Source: Congeria kusceri
Taxonomy: Eukaryota; Mollusca; Bivalvia; Myida; Dreissenidae
Reading direction: 5' to 3'
Length of the DNA: 64,000 nucleotides
Assembly (NCBI GenBank): GCA_027627225.1
Contig: CM051030.1
Coordinates: forward strand, 8,440,001 to 8,504,000
The notes beneath the pieces are model-generated. The model did not search any database, was not told the DNA's origin, and saw only the letters and a list, made by a program, of their open reading frames with translations. The position numbers and the translations under genes are program-made. This document shows positions 13,690-22,946 of this stretch, in pieces (the first letter of the stretch is position 1; every line of letters begins with the position of its first letter).

Positions 13690-13797
13690 GCAACTACAAA
13701 GGGAAAACTTACAAAGATGGGGAATCATTTAAATACAACTGCAATGATTGCAAATGCGCAGATGGAGAAGTAGGCTGTACCAAGAAGGCTTTTCCGA
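13690..13797 (+). pseudogene. decayed VWC-module exon (copy A of the 15188/16383 exon)
   Basis: This is homologous to the exons at 15188 and 16383, sharing about 140 bp of upstream intron and the downstream GTAGGAAATATAAC. It lacks the CAG acceptor and the next few codons: the sequence runs ACTTATATTTTTTGCAACTAC. It also has two damaging changes. The last cysteine is Phe (CTKKAFP instead of CTKKACP), and the D-D before the second cysteine is Y-N. Loss of both the splice acceptor and a disulfide cysteine argues that it is no longer used. Skipping it keeps the reading frame because the neighbouring exons are phase 1-1. It lies about 145 bp downstream of the expanded minisatellite. Confidence 0.8.
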
Positions 13798-14077
13798 GTA
13801 GGAAATATAACTGTGTTGTTGTCATTTTAATAGCAATTGTTAATAGCGATCCGATTTTATGAAAATGTAACTTTTAGTTTTAGGTATCCAAGACAAAAAC
13901 CCAGCTGCACAACGCTATTTCCATACCTTATTATACAATTACACTTGATTTGTGTAACGTTCAACATTGATTGAGGCCATCGACTCGTGTACACTGTTGA
14001 TGCATTGTGGCAAACATTATCGATTGCAACGCTTGTTATACTATTAATTATGGGAGTAATAATATGTTTATTTTCAG

Positions 14078-14194
14078 AGAAACCCTGCAATTATAAAGGG
14101 AAGCTGTACCAAGATGGTGAAAAGTTCAAGGACGACTGTAACGACTGCAAATGTTCTGACGGTGATGTAGACTGCACAAAGCGAGCATGTCCAA
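14078..14194 (+). CDS. VWC/pacifastin-like module exon, type II copy A
   Basis: A 117-nt phase 1-1 exon with a TTTTCAG acceptor and a GTAAGG donor. It encodes the 39-residue six-cysteine module with G-E-K-F before the second cysteine and C-T-K-R-A-C at the end. It appears identical at nucleotide level to the exon at 16787, its duplicate in copy C. In the pacifastin alignment the putative reactive-site pair would be Lys-Arg, which would suggest trypsin-like targets; this is inference only. Confidence 0.82.
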
Positions 14195-14402
14195 GTAAGG
14201 GACAATAAACTACCCAAGCATAATCGTATTAACACAATGATCTTACTTATAAATACCTTTATTTTCACTCGAATATTAATTAGACAATGTTCGGTTTACA
14301 ATGTGAATAAATCATAAATATATTCTTATACACAAAAATCAGTTGGTAACTGCAAATTTAAACGTGGAATTATGGGACTAAACAGACTCATCGGCCTTTC
14401 AG

Positions 14403-14519
14403 AGAAACCCTGCAATTATAAAGGGAAGCAGTACCAAGATGGTGACTCGTTCAAGGACGACTGTAACGACTGCAGATGTTCTGATGGCGACGTTGACTGC
14501 ACTAAACGAGAGTGCCCCA
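14403..14519 (+). CDS. VWC/pacifastin-like module exon, type III copy A
   Basis: A 117-nt phase 1-1 exon after CCTTTCAG and before GTAAGTGG. The module reads G-K-Q-Y near its start, G-D-S-F before the second cysteine and C-T-K-R-E-C at the end. Its copy C partner at 17116 differs visibly only by Leu for Gln. The downstream intron, starting at GTAAGTGGAGAAAACCCCC, is shared with the exons at 15593 and 17116. Confidence 0.82.
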
Positions 14520-14689
14520 GTAAGTGGAGAAAACCCCCAAATCCATTAACTAACTACATGTAGTAATTGCTTTATATTATTTCGCAACTTGTTTATTGTT
14601 TCTCATTAAACATCTACTGTCATTCATTACCACTTTTTTTTTCAAAAGTTTGGCGCGGCTATAGTAATTGAGGCTAACACCTGTACTTA

Positions 14690-15187
14690 TTATTCATACT
14701 TTACGTATTAAATGGTAGTATGAGTTATGAATGGGAAACGTCCCTTTTAAGGTTTCAGATAGTGCAAATAGATCGAAGCTTTTTTAGACATTACAATTTT
14801 AAAAGCGACATGGCTTCATACAAAATGACTAATGAAATAATAGCCACAGCTACTATGCAAAACTTCATCCGTTGACATATAAGGCGTGGGTTATTTGCGA
14901 AGTTGTTCTGTACTGTATATGTTGTACTGTATTGTATATGTTGTACTGTACAGTATATGTTGCACTGTACTGTATATGTTGTACTGTACTGTATATGTTG
15001 TACTGTACTGTATATGTTGTACTGTACTGCATATGTTGTACTGTAATGTATATGTCTTGCCTACGTTATTGTTGTACATGTATTCATTGTAAACAATGTT
15101 TGTCAAATATTTGTCAGTGTTTATTTTGTCAAATACCTCGCAGTGTATTATTTGAAACAGTTAACAACACGACTACTTTTTTTTCAG
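14690..15187 (+). repeat. duplicated intron block, copy B, with short CTGTA array
   Basis: This is the copy B equivalent of 616-785 plus 2128-13690. It runs from the TACGTATTAAATGG landmark through AATAATAGCC, then a CTGTA-type array of only about 147 bp (14905-15051), then TCTTGCCTACGTTATTG up to the next exon. Units here mostly carry the TATATGTTG variant, which is rare in the interior of the 11.3-kb array. Confidence 0.85.
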
Positions 15188-15304
15188 AAAAACCGTGCAA
15201 CTACAAAGGGAAAACTTACAAAAATGGGATATCCTTTAAAGACGACTGCAATGATTGCAAATGCGCAGATGGAGAAGTAGTCTGTACCAAGAAGGCTTGT
15301 CCGA
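15188..15304 (+). CDS. VWC/pacifastin-like module exon, type I copy B
   Basis: A 117-nt phase 1-1 exon with a TTTTTTTTCAG acceptor and a GTAGGA donor (a weak site, shared by all type I copies). It encodes K-N-G-I-S-F where copy C has K-D-G-E-S-F, and ends C-T-K-K-A-C-P. It is the intact counterpart of the decayed exon at 13690. Confidence 0.8.
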
Positions 15305-15592
15305 GTAGGAAATATAACCGTGTTGTTGTCATTTTAATAGCACTAGTTAATAGCGATCCGATTTTATGAAAATTTAACTTTTACTTTTAGGTATCCAGGA
15401 CAAAAGCCCAGCTGCACAACGCTATTTCCATACCTTATTCTGCAATTACACTTGATTTGTGTAACGTTCAACATTGATTGAGGCCATTGAGATCTCGACT
15501 CGTGTACACGGTTGATGCATTGTGGCAAACATTATCGATTGCAACGATTGTTATACTATTACTAATGGGAGTTATAATATGTTAATTTTCAG

Positions 15593-15709
15593 AGAAACCC
15601 TGCAATTATAAAGGGAAGCTGTACCAAGATGGTGAAAAGTTCAAGGACGACTGTAACGACTGCAGATGTTCTGATGGCGACGTTGACTGCACTAAACGAG
15701 AGTGCCCCA
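15593..15709 (+). CDS. chimeric VWC-module exon (type II/type III fusion)
   Basis: A 117-nt phase 1-1 exon whose 5' half and upstream intron (TATGTTAATTTTCAG) match the type II exons at 14078 and 16787 (G-E-K-F). Its 3' half and downstream intron match the type III exons at 14403 and 17116 (C-R-C-S-D-G, C-T-K-R-E-C, then GTAAGTGG). Copies A and C each have two separate exons about 325-329 bp apart, while copy B has this single one. An unequal exchange inside the shared AAGGACGACTGTAACGACTG stretch explains the structure and keeps the frame and all six cysteines. Confidence 0.85.
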
Positions 15710-15859
15710 GTAAGTGGAAAAAAAAAACCTAATCCATTAACTTACTACATGTAGTAATTGCGTTACAGTATTTCGCAACTTGCTTATTGTTTCTCATTAA
15801 ACATCTACTGTCATTCATGACCACTTTTTTCAAACATTTGGCGCGACTATTATAGTTTA

Positions 15860-16382
15860 AGCTCTATCTGTACTTATTATTTATACATTACGTATTAAAT
15901 GGTAGTATGAGTTATGAATGGGAAACGTCCCTTTTAAGGTTTCAGAGAGTGCAAATCGATCGAAGCTTTTTCAGACTGTACAATTTTAAAAGCTACATGG
16001 CTTCATACAAAATGACTAATGAAATAATAGCCATAGCTACTATTCAAAACTTAATCCGTTGACATATAAGGCGTGGGTTATTTGCGAGGTTACACTGTAC
16101 TGTATATGCTGTACTGTATTGTATATGTTGTACTGTACTGTATATGTTGTATTGTACTGTACATTATATGTTGTACTGTACTATATATGTTGTACTGTAC
16201 TGTATATGTTGTACTGTAATGCATATGTTGTACTGTAATGTATATGTCTTGCCTACGTTATTGTTGTACATCTATTCATTGTAAACAATGTTTGTCAAAT
16301 ATTTGTCAGTGTTTATGTTGTCTAATACCTCGCAGTGTATTATTTGAAACAGTTAACAACACGACTACGTTTTCTTTCTCAG
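15860..16382 (+). repeat. duplicated intron block, copy C, with short CTGTA array
   Basis: Third copy of the intron block, offset about 1187-1195 bp from copy B. It contains a CTGTA-type array of about 150 bp at 16092-16241, including the irregular ATTGTACTGTACATTATATG. Flanks on both sides match copies A and B. Confidence 0.85.
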
Positions 16383-16499
16383 AAAAACCGTGCAACTACA
16401 AAGGGAAAACTTACAAAGATGGGGAATCCTTTAAAGACGACTGCAATGATTGCAAATGCGCAGATGGAGAAGTAGTCTGTACCAAGAAGGCTTGTCCGA
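16383..16499 (+). CDS. VWC/pacifastin-like module exon, type I copy C
   Basis: A 117-nt phase 1-1 exon with a TTTCTTTCTCAG acceptor and a GTAGGA donor. The module has K-D-G-E-S-F-K-D-D before the second cysteine and C-T-K-K-A-C-P at the end. It is probably the best-preserved member of the type I exon family here. Confidence 0.82.
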
Positions 16500-16786
16500 G
16501 TAGGAAATATAACCGTGTTGTTGTCAATTTAATAGCAATGGTTAATAGCGATCCGATTTTATGAAAATGTAACTTTTACTTTTAGGTATCCAAGACAAAA
16601 ACCCAGCTGCACAACGCTATTTCCATACCTTATTCTGCAATTACACTTGATTTGTGTAACGTTCAACATTGATTGAGGCCATGAGATCTCGACTCGTGTA
16701 CACTGTTGATGCATTGTGGCAAACATTATCGATTGCAACGCTTGTTATACTATTAATTATGGGAGTAATAATATGTTAATTTTCAG

Positions 16787-16903
16787 AGAAACCCTGCAAT
16801 TATAAAGGGAAGCTGTACCAAGATGGTGAAAAGTTCAAGGACGACTGTAACGACTGCAAATGTTCTGACGGTGATGTAGACTGCACAAAGCGAGCATGTC
16901 CAA
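16787..16903 (+). CDS. VWC/pacifastin-like module exon, type II copy C
   Basis: A 117-nt phase 1-1 exon, apparently identical to the exon at 14078, including the GTAAGGGACAATAAAC sequence after the donor. Identity of exon and nearby intron points to a recent duplication or ongoing gene conversion. Confidence 0.82.
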
Positions 16904-17115
16904 GTAAGGGACAATAAACTACCCAAGCATAATCGTATTAACACAATGATCTTACTGTCTTATAAATACCTTTATTTTCACTCGAATATTAATTAGACAA
17001 TGTTCGGTTTACAATGTGAATAAATCATAAATATATTCTTATACACAAAAATCAGTTGGTAACTGCAAATTTAAACGTGGACTTATGGGACTAAACAGAC
17101 TCATCGGCCTTTCAG

Positions 17116-17232
17116 AGAAACCCTGCAATTATAAAGGGAAGCTGTACCAAGATGGTGACTCGTTCAAGGACGACTGTAACGACTGCAGATGTTCTGATGG
17201 CGACGTTGACTGCACTAAACGAGAGTGCCCCA
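17116..17232 (+). CDS. VWC/pacifastin-like module exon, type III copy C
   Basis: A 117-nt phase 1-1 exon after GGCCTTTCAG and before GTAAGTGG. It encodes G-K-L-Y, G-D-S-F and C-T-K-R-E-C-P. It is the last exon of the tandemly duplicated block; the following introns and exons are more diverged. Confidence 0.82.
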
Positions 17233-17598
17233 GTAAGTGGACAAAACCCCTAAATCCATTAACTTATAACATTTAGTAATTGCTTTATAGTATTTTGCAA
17301 CTTGCTTATTGTTTCTCATTAAACATCTACTGTCATTCATTACCACTTTTTTTTCAAAAGTTTGGCGCGGCTATTATAATATTAAAATGTATAAACTCAG
17401 TCGATTTGAATGTATATTTAAATGTAATGAATATGTAATGAATGCACGGTTTTTATTAAAATACTATTTTACTCATTAATGTAATTGTATTATATATAAA
17501 ACTAAGTTACTAATTATCGGCATTTTTATTCATTGAATTGCCAAACGTTATGAATTTACTGAACAATATTTGGCCAATATTTAAACATTTGGTTTAAG
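17233..17598 (+). other. intron after the duplicated block
   Basis: Similarity to the intron after 14519 and 15709 continues to about 17380 (TTTGGCGCGGCTAT) and then stops, marking the end of the duplicated unit. The rest is AT-rich with no recognised feature. Confidence 0.6.
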
Positions 17599-17715
17599 AA
17601 AAACCATGCACATACAACGGGAAGATGTACAAGGATGGTGACACATTCAAGGACGACTGTAACGATTGTAAATGCTCCGATGGGAATATAGACTGCACAA
17701 AGAGAACTTGTCCAA
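17599..17715 (+). CDS. VWC/pacifastin-like module exon, single copy
   Basis: A 117-nt phase 1-1 exon with a less usual TTTAAG acceptor and a GTAAGG donor. The module reads C-T-Y-N-G-K-M-Y and ends C-T-K-R-T-C-P. All six cysteines and the D-D-C-N-D-C core are present. Confidence 0.8.
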
Positions 17716-17960
17716 GTAAGGGATTAAATACACAGCAACTGTCTTAATACAAGCTATTGCATACGGTGAAATAAACTCTTTGTTATCAATCCCATGCAAT
17801 ACGTAGTTGATATGTCACGTTTGCCTGCATTGCTTGGGACCATGCATATTAAAACGTAACAGATAAACATAATTTTATACTCATTTTTACGGTTCAAATA
17901 AAAATTCATCACAGTTATGAACATGTCCAATAGTAGCTATCTGTAGTGTTTATATCACAG

Positions 17961-18077
17961 AAAAGCCGTGCAAATACAACGGCAAAGTTTACGAAAATGG
18001 CGACACATTCAAGAACGACTGTAACGATTGTAAATGCTCGGATGGGAACGTAGCCTGCACAGAGAGAGCTTGTCCAA
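17961..18077 (+). CDS. VWC/pacifastin-like module exon with Glu at the variable site
   Basis: A 117-nt phase 1-1 exon between ATATCACAG and GTAAGC. The module has K-N-D-C-N-D-C in place of K-D-D-C-N-D-C and ends C-T-E-R-A-C-P, putting an acidic residue where most modules have Lys. Confidence 0.8.
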
Positions 18078-18292
18078 GTAAGCTTATACTCACAAGCGCA
18101 ACATTCATATTTTCAAGAAATGCACGCATATCACATAGTCATTTATTATAAATTACAGTAGTTTTGAATCATCACATAGCGAGAATTTTAACGTGAAACA
18201 ACAATTGTAACGATATACACGATGCTCTTATGATAATATAAAAATATGATTTAATTCTAAAATTTCCTGACCAAAACATGTTGCTCCTTTAG

Positions 18293-18409
18293 AGAAGCCA
18301 TGCACACATAACGGAAAGGTCTACCAACACGGTGACTCGTTCAAGGACGACTGCAACGATTGCAAATGTTCCGATGGTGATGTGGACTGCACTAAGCGAG
18401 ATTGTCCAA
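18293..18409 (+). CDS. VWC/pacifastin-like module exon
   Basis: A 117-nt phase 1-1 exon with a CTCCTTTAG acceptor and a GTAAGT donor. The module begins K-K-P-C-T-H-N-G-K-V-Y and ends C-T-K-R-D-C-P. Confidence 0.8.
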
Positions 18410-18675
18410 GTAAGTTTCGTACTGTACAGTTCTTGTGTAAGATGAGATAGCTTCGTATTTATTTTCGAAGGTAATTACTGTTCCATATTGTTATCATTGT
18501 GTGATTCAAAATCCCACTATGCATTATATGCAGATCTTCACGATAAAATATTATACAATAGTAAATGTCTACTAGAGATATGCACTCTAGTCATAATGAT
18601 AATAGCGACAGCGCAAAAACATCTGCATTATTCGATAACATATGCAAGTTTGCATATACATTCAAATATATCCAG

Positions 18676-18792
18676 AAAAGCCCTGCAACCACAAAGGCAA
18701 AGTATACAAAGACGGAGACAGCTTCAAAGACGACTGTAACGACTGCACCTGTTCTGATGGACTAGTGGCGTGCACGTTGAAACTTTGTATAA
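18676..18792 (+). CDS. VWC/pacifastin-like module exon, most divergent intact copy
   Basis: A 117-nt phase 1-1 exon between ATATCCAG and GTAAGC. The core is kept, but the tail is C-T-L-K-L-C-I instead of C-T-K-R-x-C-P. In pacifastin numbering the first variable residue would be Leu, as in chymotrypsin-type members of that family. That comparison is from memory of the family and is not proof of function. Confidence 0.8.
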
Positions 18793-19349
18793 GTAAGCCT
18801 CTAATTTGTTTGGCTAATATACCCTTTAAATGCCCTTAAATCAGACATAAACATACGCTATAAGATGTACCAATGGTGTCGTCATGTATTGCATGTTCTA
18901 TACTAGAGTTGAACATTTATGTACCAAATCAGGGTGGCCTTTTTCGTCTTTCAACGACTGAAATGTAAGATATTTATTGTCTGGGCATTTACAACTACAT
19001 CGTTTTAGAAATGATCAAGAACCGTTACTATTTTGAAACAATCCTTTAAATACCAATGTTAACAGTATTTGAAGTTTTTGTCGCACCAGTAGATAAACTC
19101 CAAACTAGCAGAACATTAATTGTACATAGAGCAGCAACGCCTTATAATGACAGCAGTGCTGTACACAAAACCAGTAGAATATAACACTGTATTGCGCAAA
19201 GAAACCACACACGCTCATCTTTAGGCTGCATTATTTTTTCGCGATATCAGTTTGTCATTACATGTTATAGCCTCTTAGCACATGTAATTAACCAAATTTT
19301 TCGATTTCGGTTATTAGATTGTTGTAAATCGTTGGGCGGCCGGGCGGAC
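18793..19349 (+). other. intron sequence, no feature seen
   Basis: AT-rich intron between the last tandem-type module exon and the 145-bp repeat array. I find no exon with module-like cysteines in it. Confidence 0.5.
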
Positions 19350-20090
19350 GGGCGTAGCACTTTTCGTTTACGCTCTCTAACTCGAGAACGGATTGAGATA
19401 TTTATCGAGACCTCACTTGGGATTGCATATGGGGTGGGTGGGGTCAAGGTCAAGGCCACTGTTACTTAAAATAGAAAAACGGTTTCCGCTCAATAACGTG
19501 AGAACGCATTGAGATATTTTAATGAAAATTAATACATAGATACCTTATATCAAGACCTCGCTTGGTACTGCATATGGGGTGGGTCGAGTCAAGGTCAAGG
19601 TCACTGTTACTAAAAATAGAAAAACGGTTTCCGCTTAATAACGTGTGAACACATTGAGATATTTTAATGAAACTTAATACAGAGATACCTTATATCAAGA
19701 CCTCGCCTGGGATTGCATATGGGGTGGGTGGGGTCAAGGTCACTGTTACTAAAAGTAAAAAAACGGTTTCCGCTCAATAACGTGAGAACGCATTGAGATA
19801 TTTTAATTAAACTTAATACATAGATACCTAATATCGAGACCTCTCTTGGGATTGCATATGGGGTGGGTGGAGTCAAGATCAAGGTCACTTTTACTAAAAA
19901 TACCGTAGAAAAACAGTTTCCGCTCAAAATCTTGAGAACACATTGAGATATTTTATTGAAACTTAATACATAGATACCTTATATCGAGACCTCGCTTGGA
20001 ATTGCATATGGGGTGGATGGGGTCAAAGTCAATGTCACTGTTACTAAAAATAGAAAAACGATTTCCGTTTAATAACTTGAGAACGCATTA
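19350..20090 (+). repeat. about 145-bp tandem repeat, five copies
   Basis: Units are anchored on (G)ATTGCATATGGGGTGGGT near 19421, 19566, 19711, 19850 and 20001, a spacing of 139-150 bp. Each also carries a GTCAAGGTCA-type motif, TGTTACTaAAAATAG and CGGTTTCCGCTcAATAAC. Similarity between copies is high but imperfect. The CAAGGTCAAGGTCACTG motif resembles a dispersed repeat I associate with bivalve genomes; a database search would be needed to confirm that. Confidence 0.85.
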
Positions 20091-20174
20091 ACTAATCATG
20101 CGTATACATGTATTTCGTTTAATAATCGCTAGCGTATCAAAACATACCGTTATGTACATGACTCAATATTCCAG

Positions 20175-20245
20175 AAAAGCCCTGTAACTTCAAGGGCAAG
20201 CTGTACTGAGACGGAGAGAGCTGGAAGGACGCCATAAACGTTAAA
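20175..20245 (+). pseudogene. truncated VWC-module exon with stop codon
   Basis: After a good ATTCCAG acceptor the sequence reads K-P-C-N-F-K-G-K-L-Y, then an in-frame TGA, then D-G-E-S-W-K-D-A. Homology then stops before the second cysteine, with no donor or C-N-x-C-x-C core following. It is the 5' half of a module exon that has decayed or been truncated. Confidence 0.8.
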
Positions 20246-20406
20246 AATGACGCAATTTCCTAATATAATATTAATTAAAACACGTGTAACTCGATGCTGG
20301 AAGTAATTGATAAAAATACTGTTCCATAATTTTTAATACATTGTATATCTTCCAGTAAATATAAGATTGTTATCATTATAAATGGTGTATGTTTTACTAT
20401 TTACAG

Positions 20407-20442
20407 AGCGGTGCAATGTTAACGGTGTCGAGTACAACGAAG
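20407..20442 (+). CDS. first exon of C-terminal VWC domain
   Basis: A 36-nt microexon between TTTACAG and GTAAAT, phase 1-1. It encodes K-R-C-N-V-N-G-V-E-Y-N-E plus one base, the opening strand of a VWC domain. The next exon begins with the matching two bases to give Gly, as the family requires (C-x3-G-x2-Y-x2-G). Splitting this module over two exons distinguishes it from the one-exon upstream modules. Confidence 0.75.
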
Positions 20443-21266
20443 GTAAATAAAGAATACCGGTAACTAAATTATTGGAAATGCAAGTTTTCTTTATGCAGCA
20501 CATTATATTCAGGTGTAAATTTGAATTCAATTTCCATACATATTATGTTTATTTCCAACTAAACGGTGTTTGGTGACCAGCTAAAAGCAAATACAAATGT
20601 TAAGCGTGTGCTATCAGGGTTTTTAACGGAAAAGGTTTCTTATGTATTAATTAAGGACGTTTACTGTTCTATTGTGAGTTAGTTAAACATTTAAAATGGT
20701 ATGCAAGGAAATACAGATTGATGGAATAGTAGTTTGCAAATTGTAATGTAACTGATGAGTTTGTAATCTTTATATCAATGGACAAGCGACACTTTATTGT
20801 GTCGATTTCTATATGTATACACAAATGTCAATGTGCATGCGAGTTTTCAATTTGCATTATTGAAATACTGAACGTTTAGATATATATTTCAATAATATTT
20901 TAACCATTGTATGGTGATATTTTTACTTGGAAAAAGTTTCAGTGTGTAGATACATTAAACCCCATTGTAACGTGAAACGCGCAGCGTTTTCTGTAGACAA
21001 AAAACAACGTATACTGATGTTAAATCTCTAATAAACAACGAGAAAAAAATAGTCCGAAAACTGTGACATATAGTTGTAATTGCAGAATTTGTTGTCATGT
21101 CAATTTAGAATCGAAATATCTGTGTGATAGTGCTTTTTTTTAATTTCCTTCGCAAAAAACCCAAACCGTTGTTTATAAGTCGATAAACAACGATAAATAG
21201 TAAAGTATTGCTTAAATATTAGATTATGTGATGAATAAAGACCATTGTTACCGTTTACTTGTACAG
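20443..21266 (+). other. intron between the two C-terminal VWC exons
   Basis: AT-rich intron of 824 bp with GT at its start and TTGTACAG at its end. No repeat or RNA gene was recognised. Confidence 0.6.
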
Positions 21267-21421
21267 GAGACGCTCTCCCAACAGATCCCAAGAATCCTTG
21301 CAAACGATGTTCATGCCGAAATGGTTCAGTGGAATGTAGCCCCGTCGTGTGTCCGGCCTGCGAAGGTTACACTCCACCTGGTGCGTGTTGTCCTATCTGC
21401 GGAACAGTACCGTACAAGTGA
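21267..21421 (+). CDS. terminal exon: rest of VWC domain and stop
   Basis: Read in the frame set by the preceding microexon, this encodes N-P-C-K-R-C-S-C-R-N-G-S-V-E-C, then C-P-A-C, then G-A-C-C-P-I-C, and stops at TGA 21419-21421. With the first cysteine from the microexon this makes ten cysteines, including the CC-x2-C end that defines a complete VWC domain and that the upstream half-modules lack. The five residues after the last Gly (T-V-P-Y-K) form a very short C-terminus, with no membrane segment or GPI signal, so a secreted product is likely. Confidence 0.85.
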
Positions 21422-21485
21422 TCTGAGCAACTGAAAGTAGAGTGTTCCCGAGTTAATGTCAGTGTTTCATGAAGTATCTGTTCAA

Positions 21486-21491
21486 AATAAA
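21486..21491 (+). promoter_or_regulatory. polyadenylation signal AATAAA of the VWC gene
   Basis: AATAAA lies 65 nt after the stop codon and is followed by a GT/T-rich stretch (TTGTCGATGTTGCTTTTGTG). It is the first such signal downstream of the terminal exon. Confidence 0.7.
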
Positions 21492-21523
21492 TGTATTTGA
21501 CAGTTGTCGATGTTGCTTTTGTG

Positions 21524-21527
<4 letters not shown>

Positions 21528-21570
<43 letters not shown>
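21528..21570. repeat. (TAA)n microsatellite
   Basis: About 14 TAA triplets directly downstream of the gene's probable 3' end. Confidence 0.95.
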
Positions 21571-22609
21571 CACTTTATTTTACGAAGGTGTCATATATAA
21601 CATAGTATTGTCATGATATGATGGGGTTATAGTTATTTGCGGCTGTTATTACATTTATATTCTAAAAATCGCGTATTTCAAAAAGCCAATGTTCATTAAA
21701 CTCAACACATAAACTTACACAGTGTTGTAGCAGTTTCGTATCTATATTATAACGTACTACTAAATGCATTTCAAAACTACAATTTATCGTTTGAAAAATA
21801 GTTGTCATTAAAGCATTCATGAACTTAAGCAATACGATTGTACTATCCTAATCGTATATGCACAGTCATATTTCTCAATGGCTCACATTAATTTGTTCAC
21901 ATATTTAATTATTCCATGCACTGACATATTTTATGCACACTTTTAACAAGGAACTTTAGTATATAATTTAGCGACGACGCCAAAAGGACGCCATTAGAAT
22001 GCGTGACAACCTTGGAATCATTAATGACGTCGATTTAAACACCTTGTGTATCTAGTTCTGGCATAAAACCGTAGCAGATAATAAATATACTGTCATCATT
22101 TTCAAAGTGTTCGATTTTGAAGACAGCAAGCCTTGATACGAAACATGTCATGAGCATTAATTGTGTATCTTAGGTAATTTCGCGTACGAGAAACATGTTA
22201 TAATGCGGTTATTATGGTTGAAGGTTGTTTAATGCAAATCAGATTTGGTTTGACAATTCGTACCAGAATTGACAAACTAGTTGACATCGTGATGAGGTTT
22301 TTCTGAATATATATTCCTTTAATTGCTTCTTTAAAAATCGAATATTACTGACTATATTGTACCCTTTTCTTCCCCGTGCTATTCCGCAGACTAACTGTCA
22401 GAATTTAAAAGATAATTTATTAGACGCTTCAGTACCGTGTAATGTGCATGTTATTAGGACGCTCCTCTTCTGTCAGTCAGTCAGTATTTTCTCTTAGAAT
22501 AATGAGCAGTTGAGAGTAGCTGCAAGCAGTATGTAGCGCACAGACCGTGTCCAAGATACTTCTCAACAAATACTGCGAGAATTTCAATGAAAATTTATGA
22601 GAAGCTTCA
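21571..22609. other. intergenic, nothing recognised
   Basis: AT-rich, with no reading frame, RNA gene or repeat that I can support. Confidence 0.5.
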
Positions 22610-22612
22610 TTA

Positions 22613-22946
22613 GGCGTAAAAAAAAATGTTTGTTTCAGGTAACCCGACCTACCCTAACAAAATGCCCCGACCCTAGAACATTTTATTGGGTTTTTCAGAT
22701 TGATTTTTGTTTAAATTACCTTTTTCAATAATTAAATGTGTTTTGGATAAATAAAGTGTTTCTTTTTTATAGTATCCACTTATAAACAATGTTTAAGGAT
22801 ATTACTGAATATTTATTCAGTTTTAGAATCTTCAAATTGACCATTTACCCCCCTCCCCCCCGCAAAAAAAAACAAAAAAACATCCCGACCTACCTACCCT
22901 ATTTTTTGGGGCATGTTACCTGAAACAAACATATTTTTTTTACGCC
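22613..22946. mobile_element. PIF/Harbinger-like MITE
   Basis: The 334-bp element has terminal inverted repeats of about 31 bp. The left end starts GGCGTAAAAAAAAATG and continues TTTGTTTCAGGTAAC; the reverse complement of the right end reads the same, apart from the length of the A-run region. It is flanked on both sides by TTA (22610-22612 and 22947-22949). A TTA or TWA 3-bp target duplication with G-rich termini is typical of PIF/Harbinger elements. There is no coding capacity, so it is non-autonomous. Confidence 0.8.

Noticed and set aside
2163..13862. 3899-residue Cys/Tyr-rich protein on the + strand and similar long proteins in all other frames
   Set aside because: The repeat unit has no stop triplet on either strand, unit lengths of 19 and 14 rotate the frame, and there is no start or splice context. 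It is a composition artefact inside an intron.
13857..14268. Short open frames on the - strand opposite the VWC exons
   Set aside because: They are shadows of the + strand exons, and no splice or family evidence supports them.
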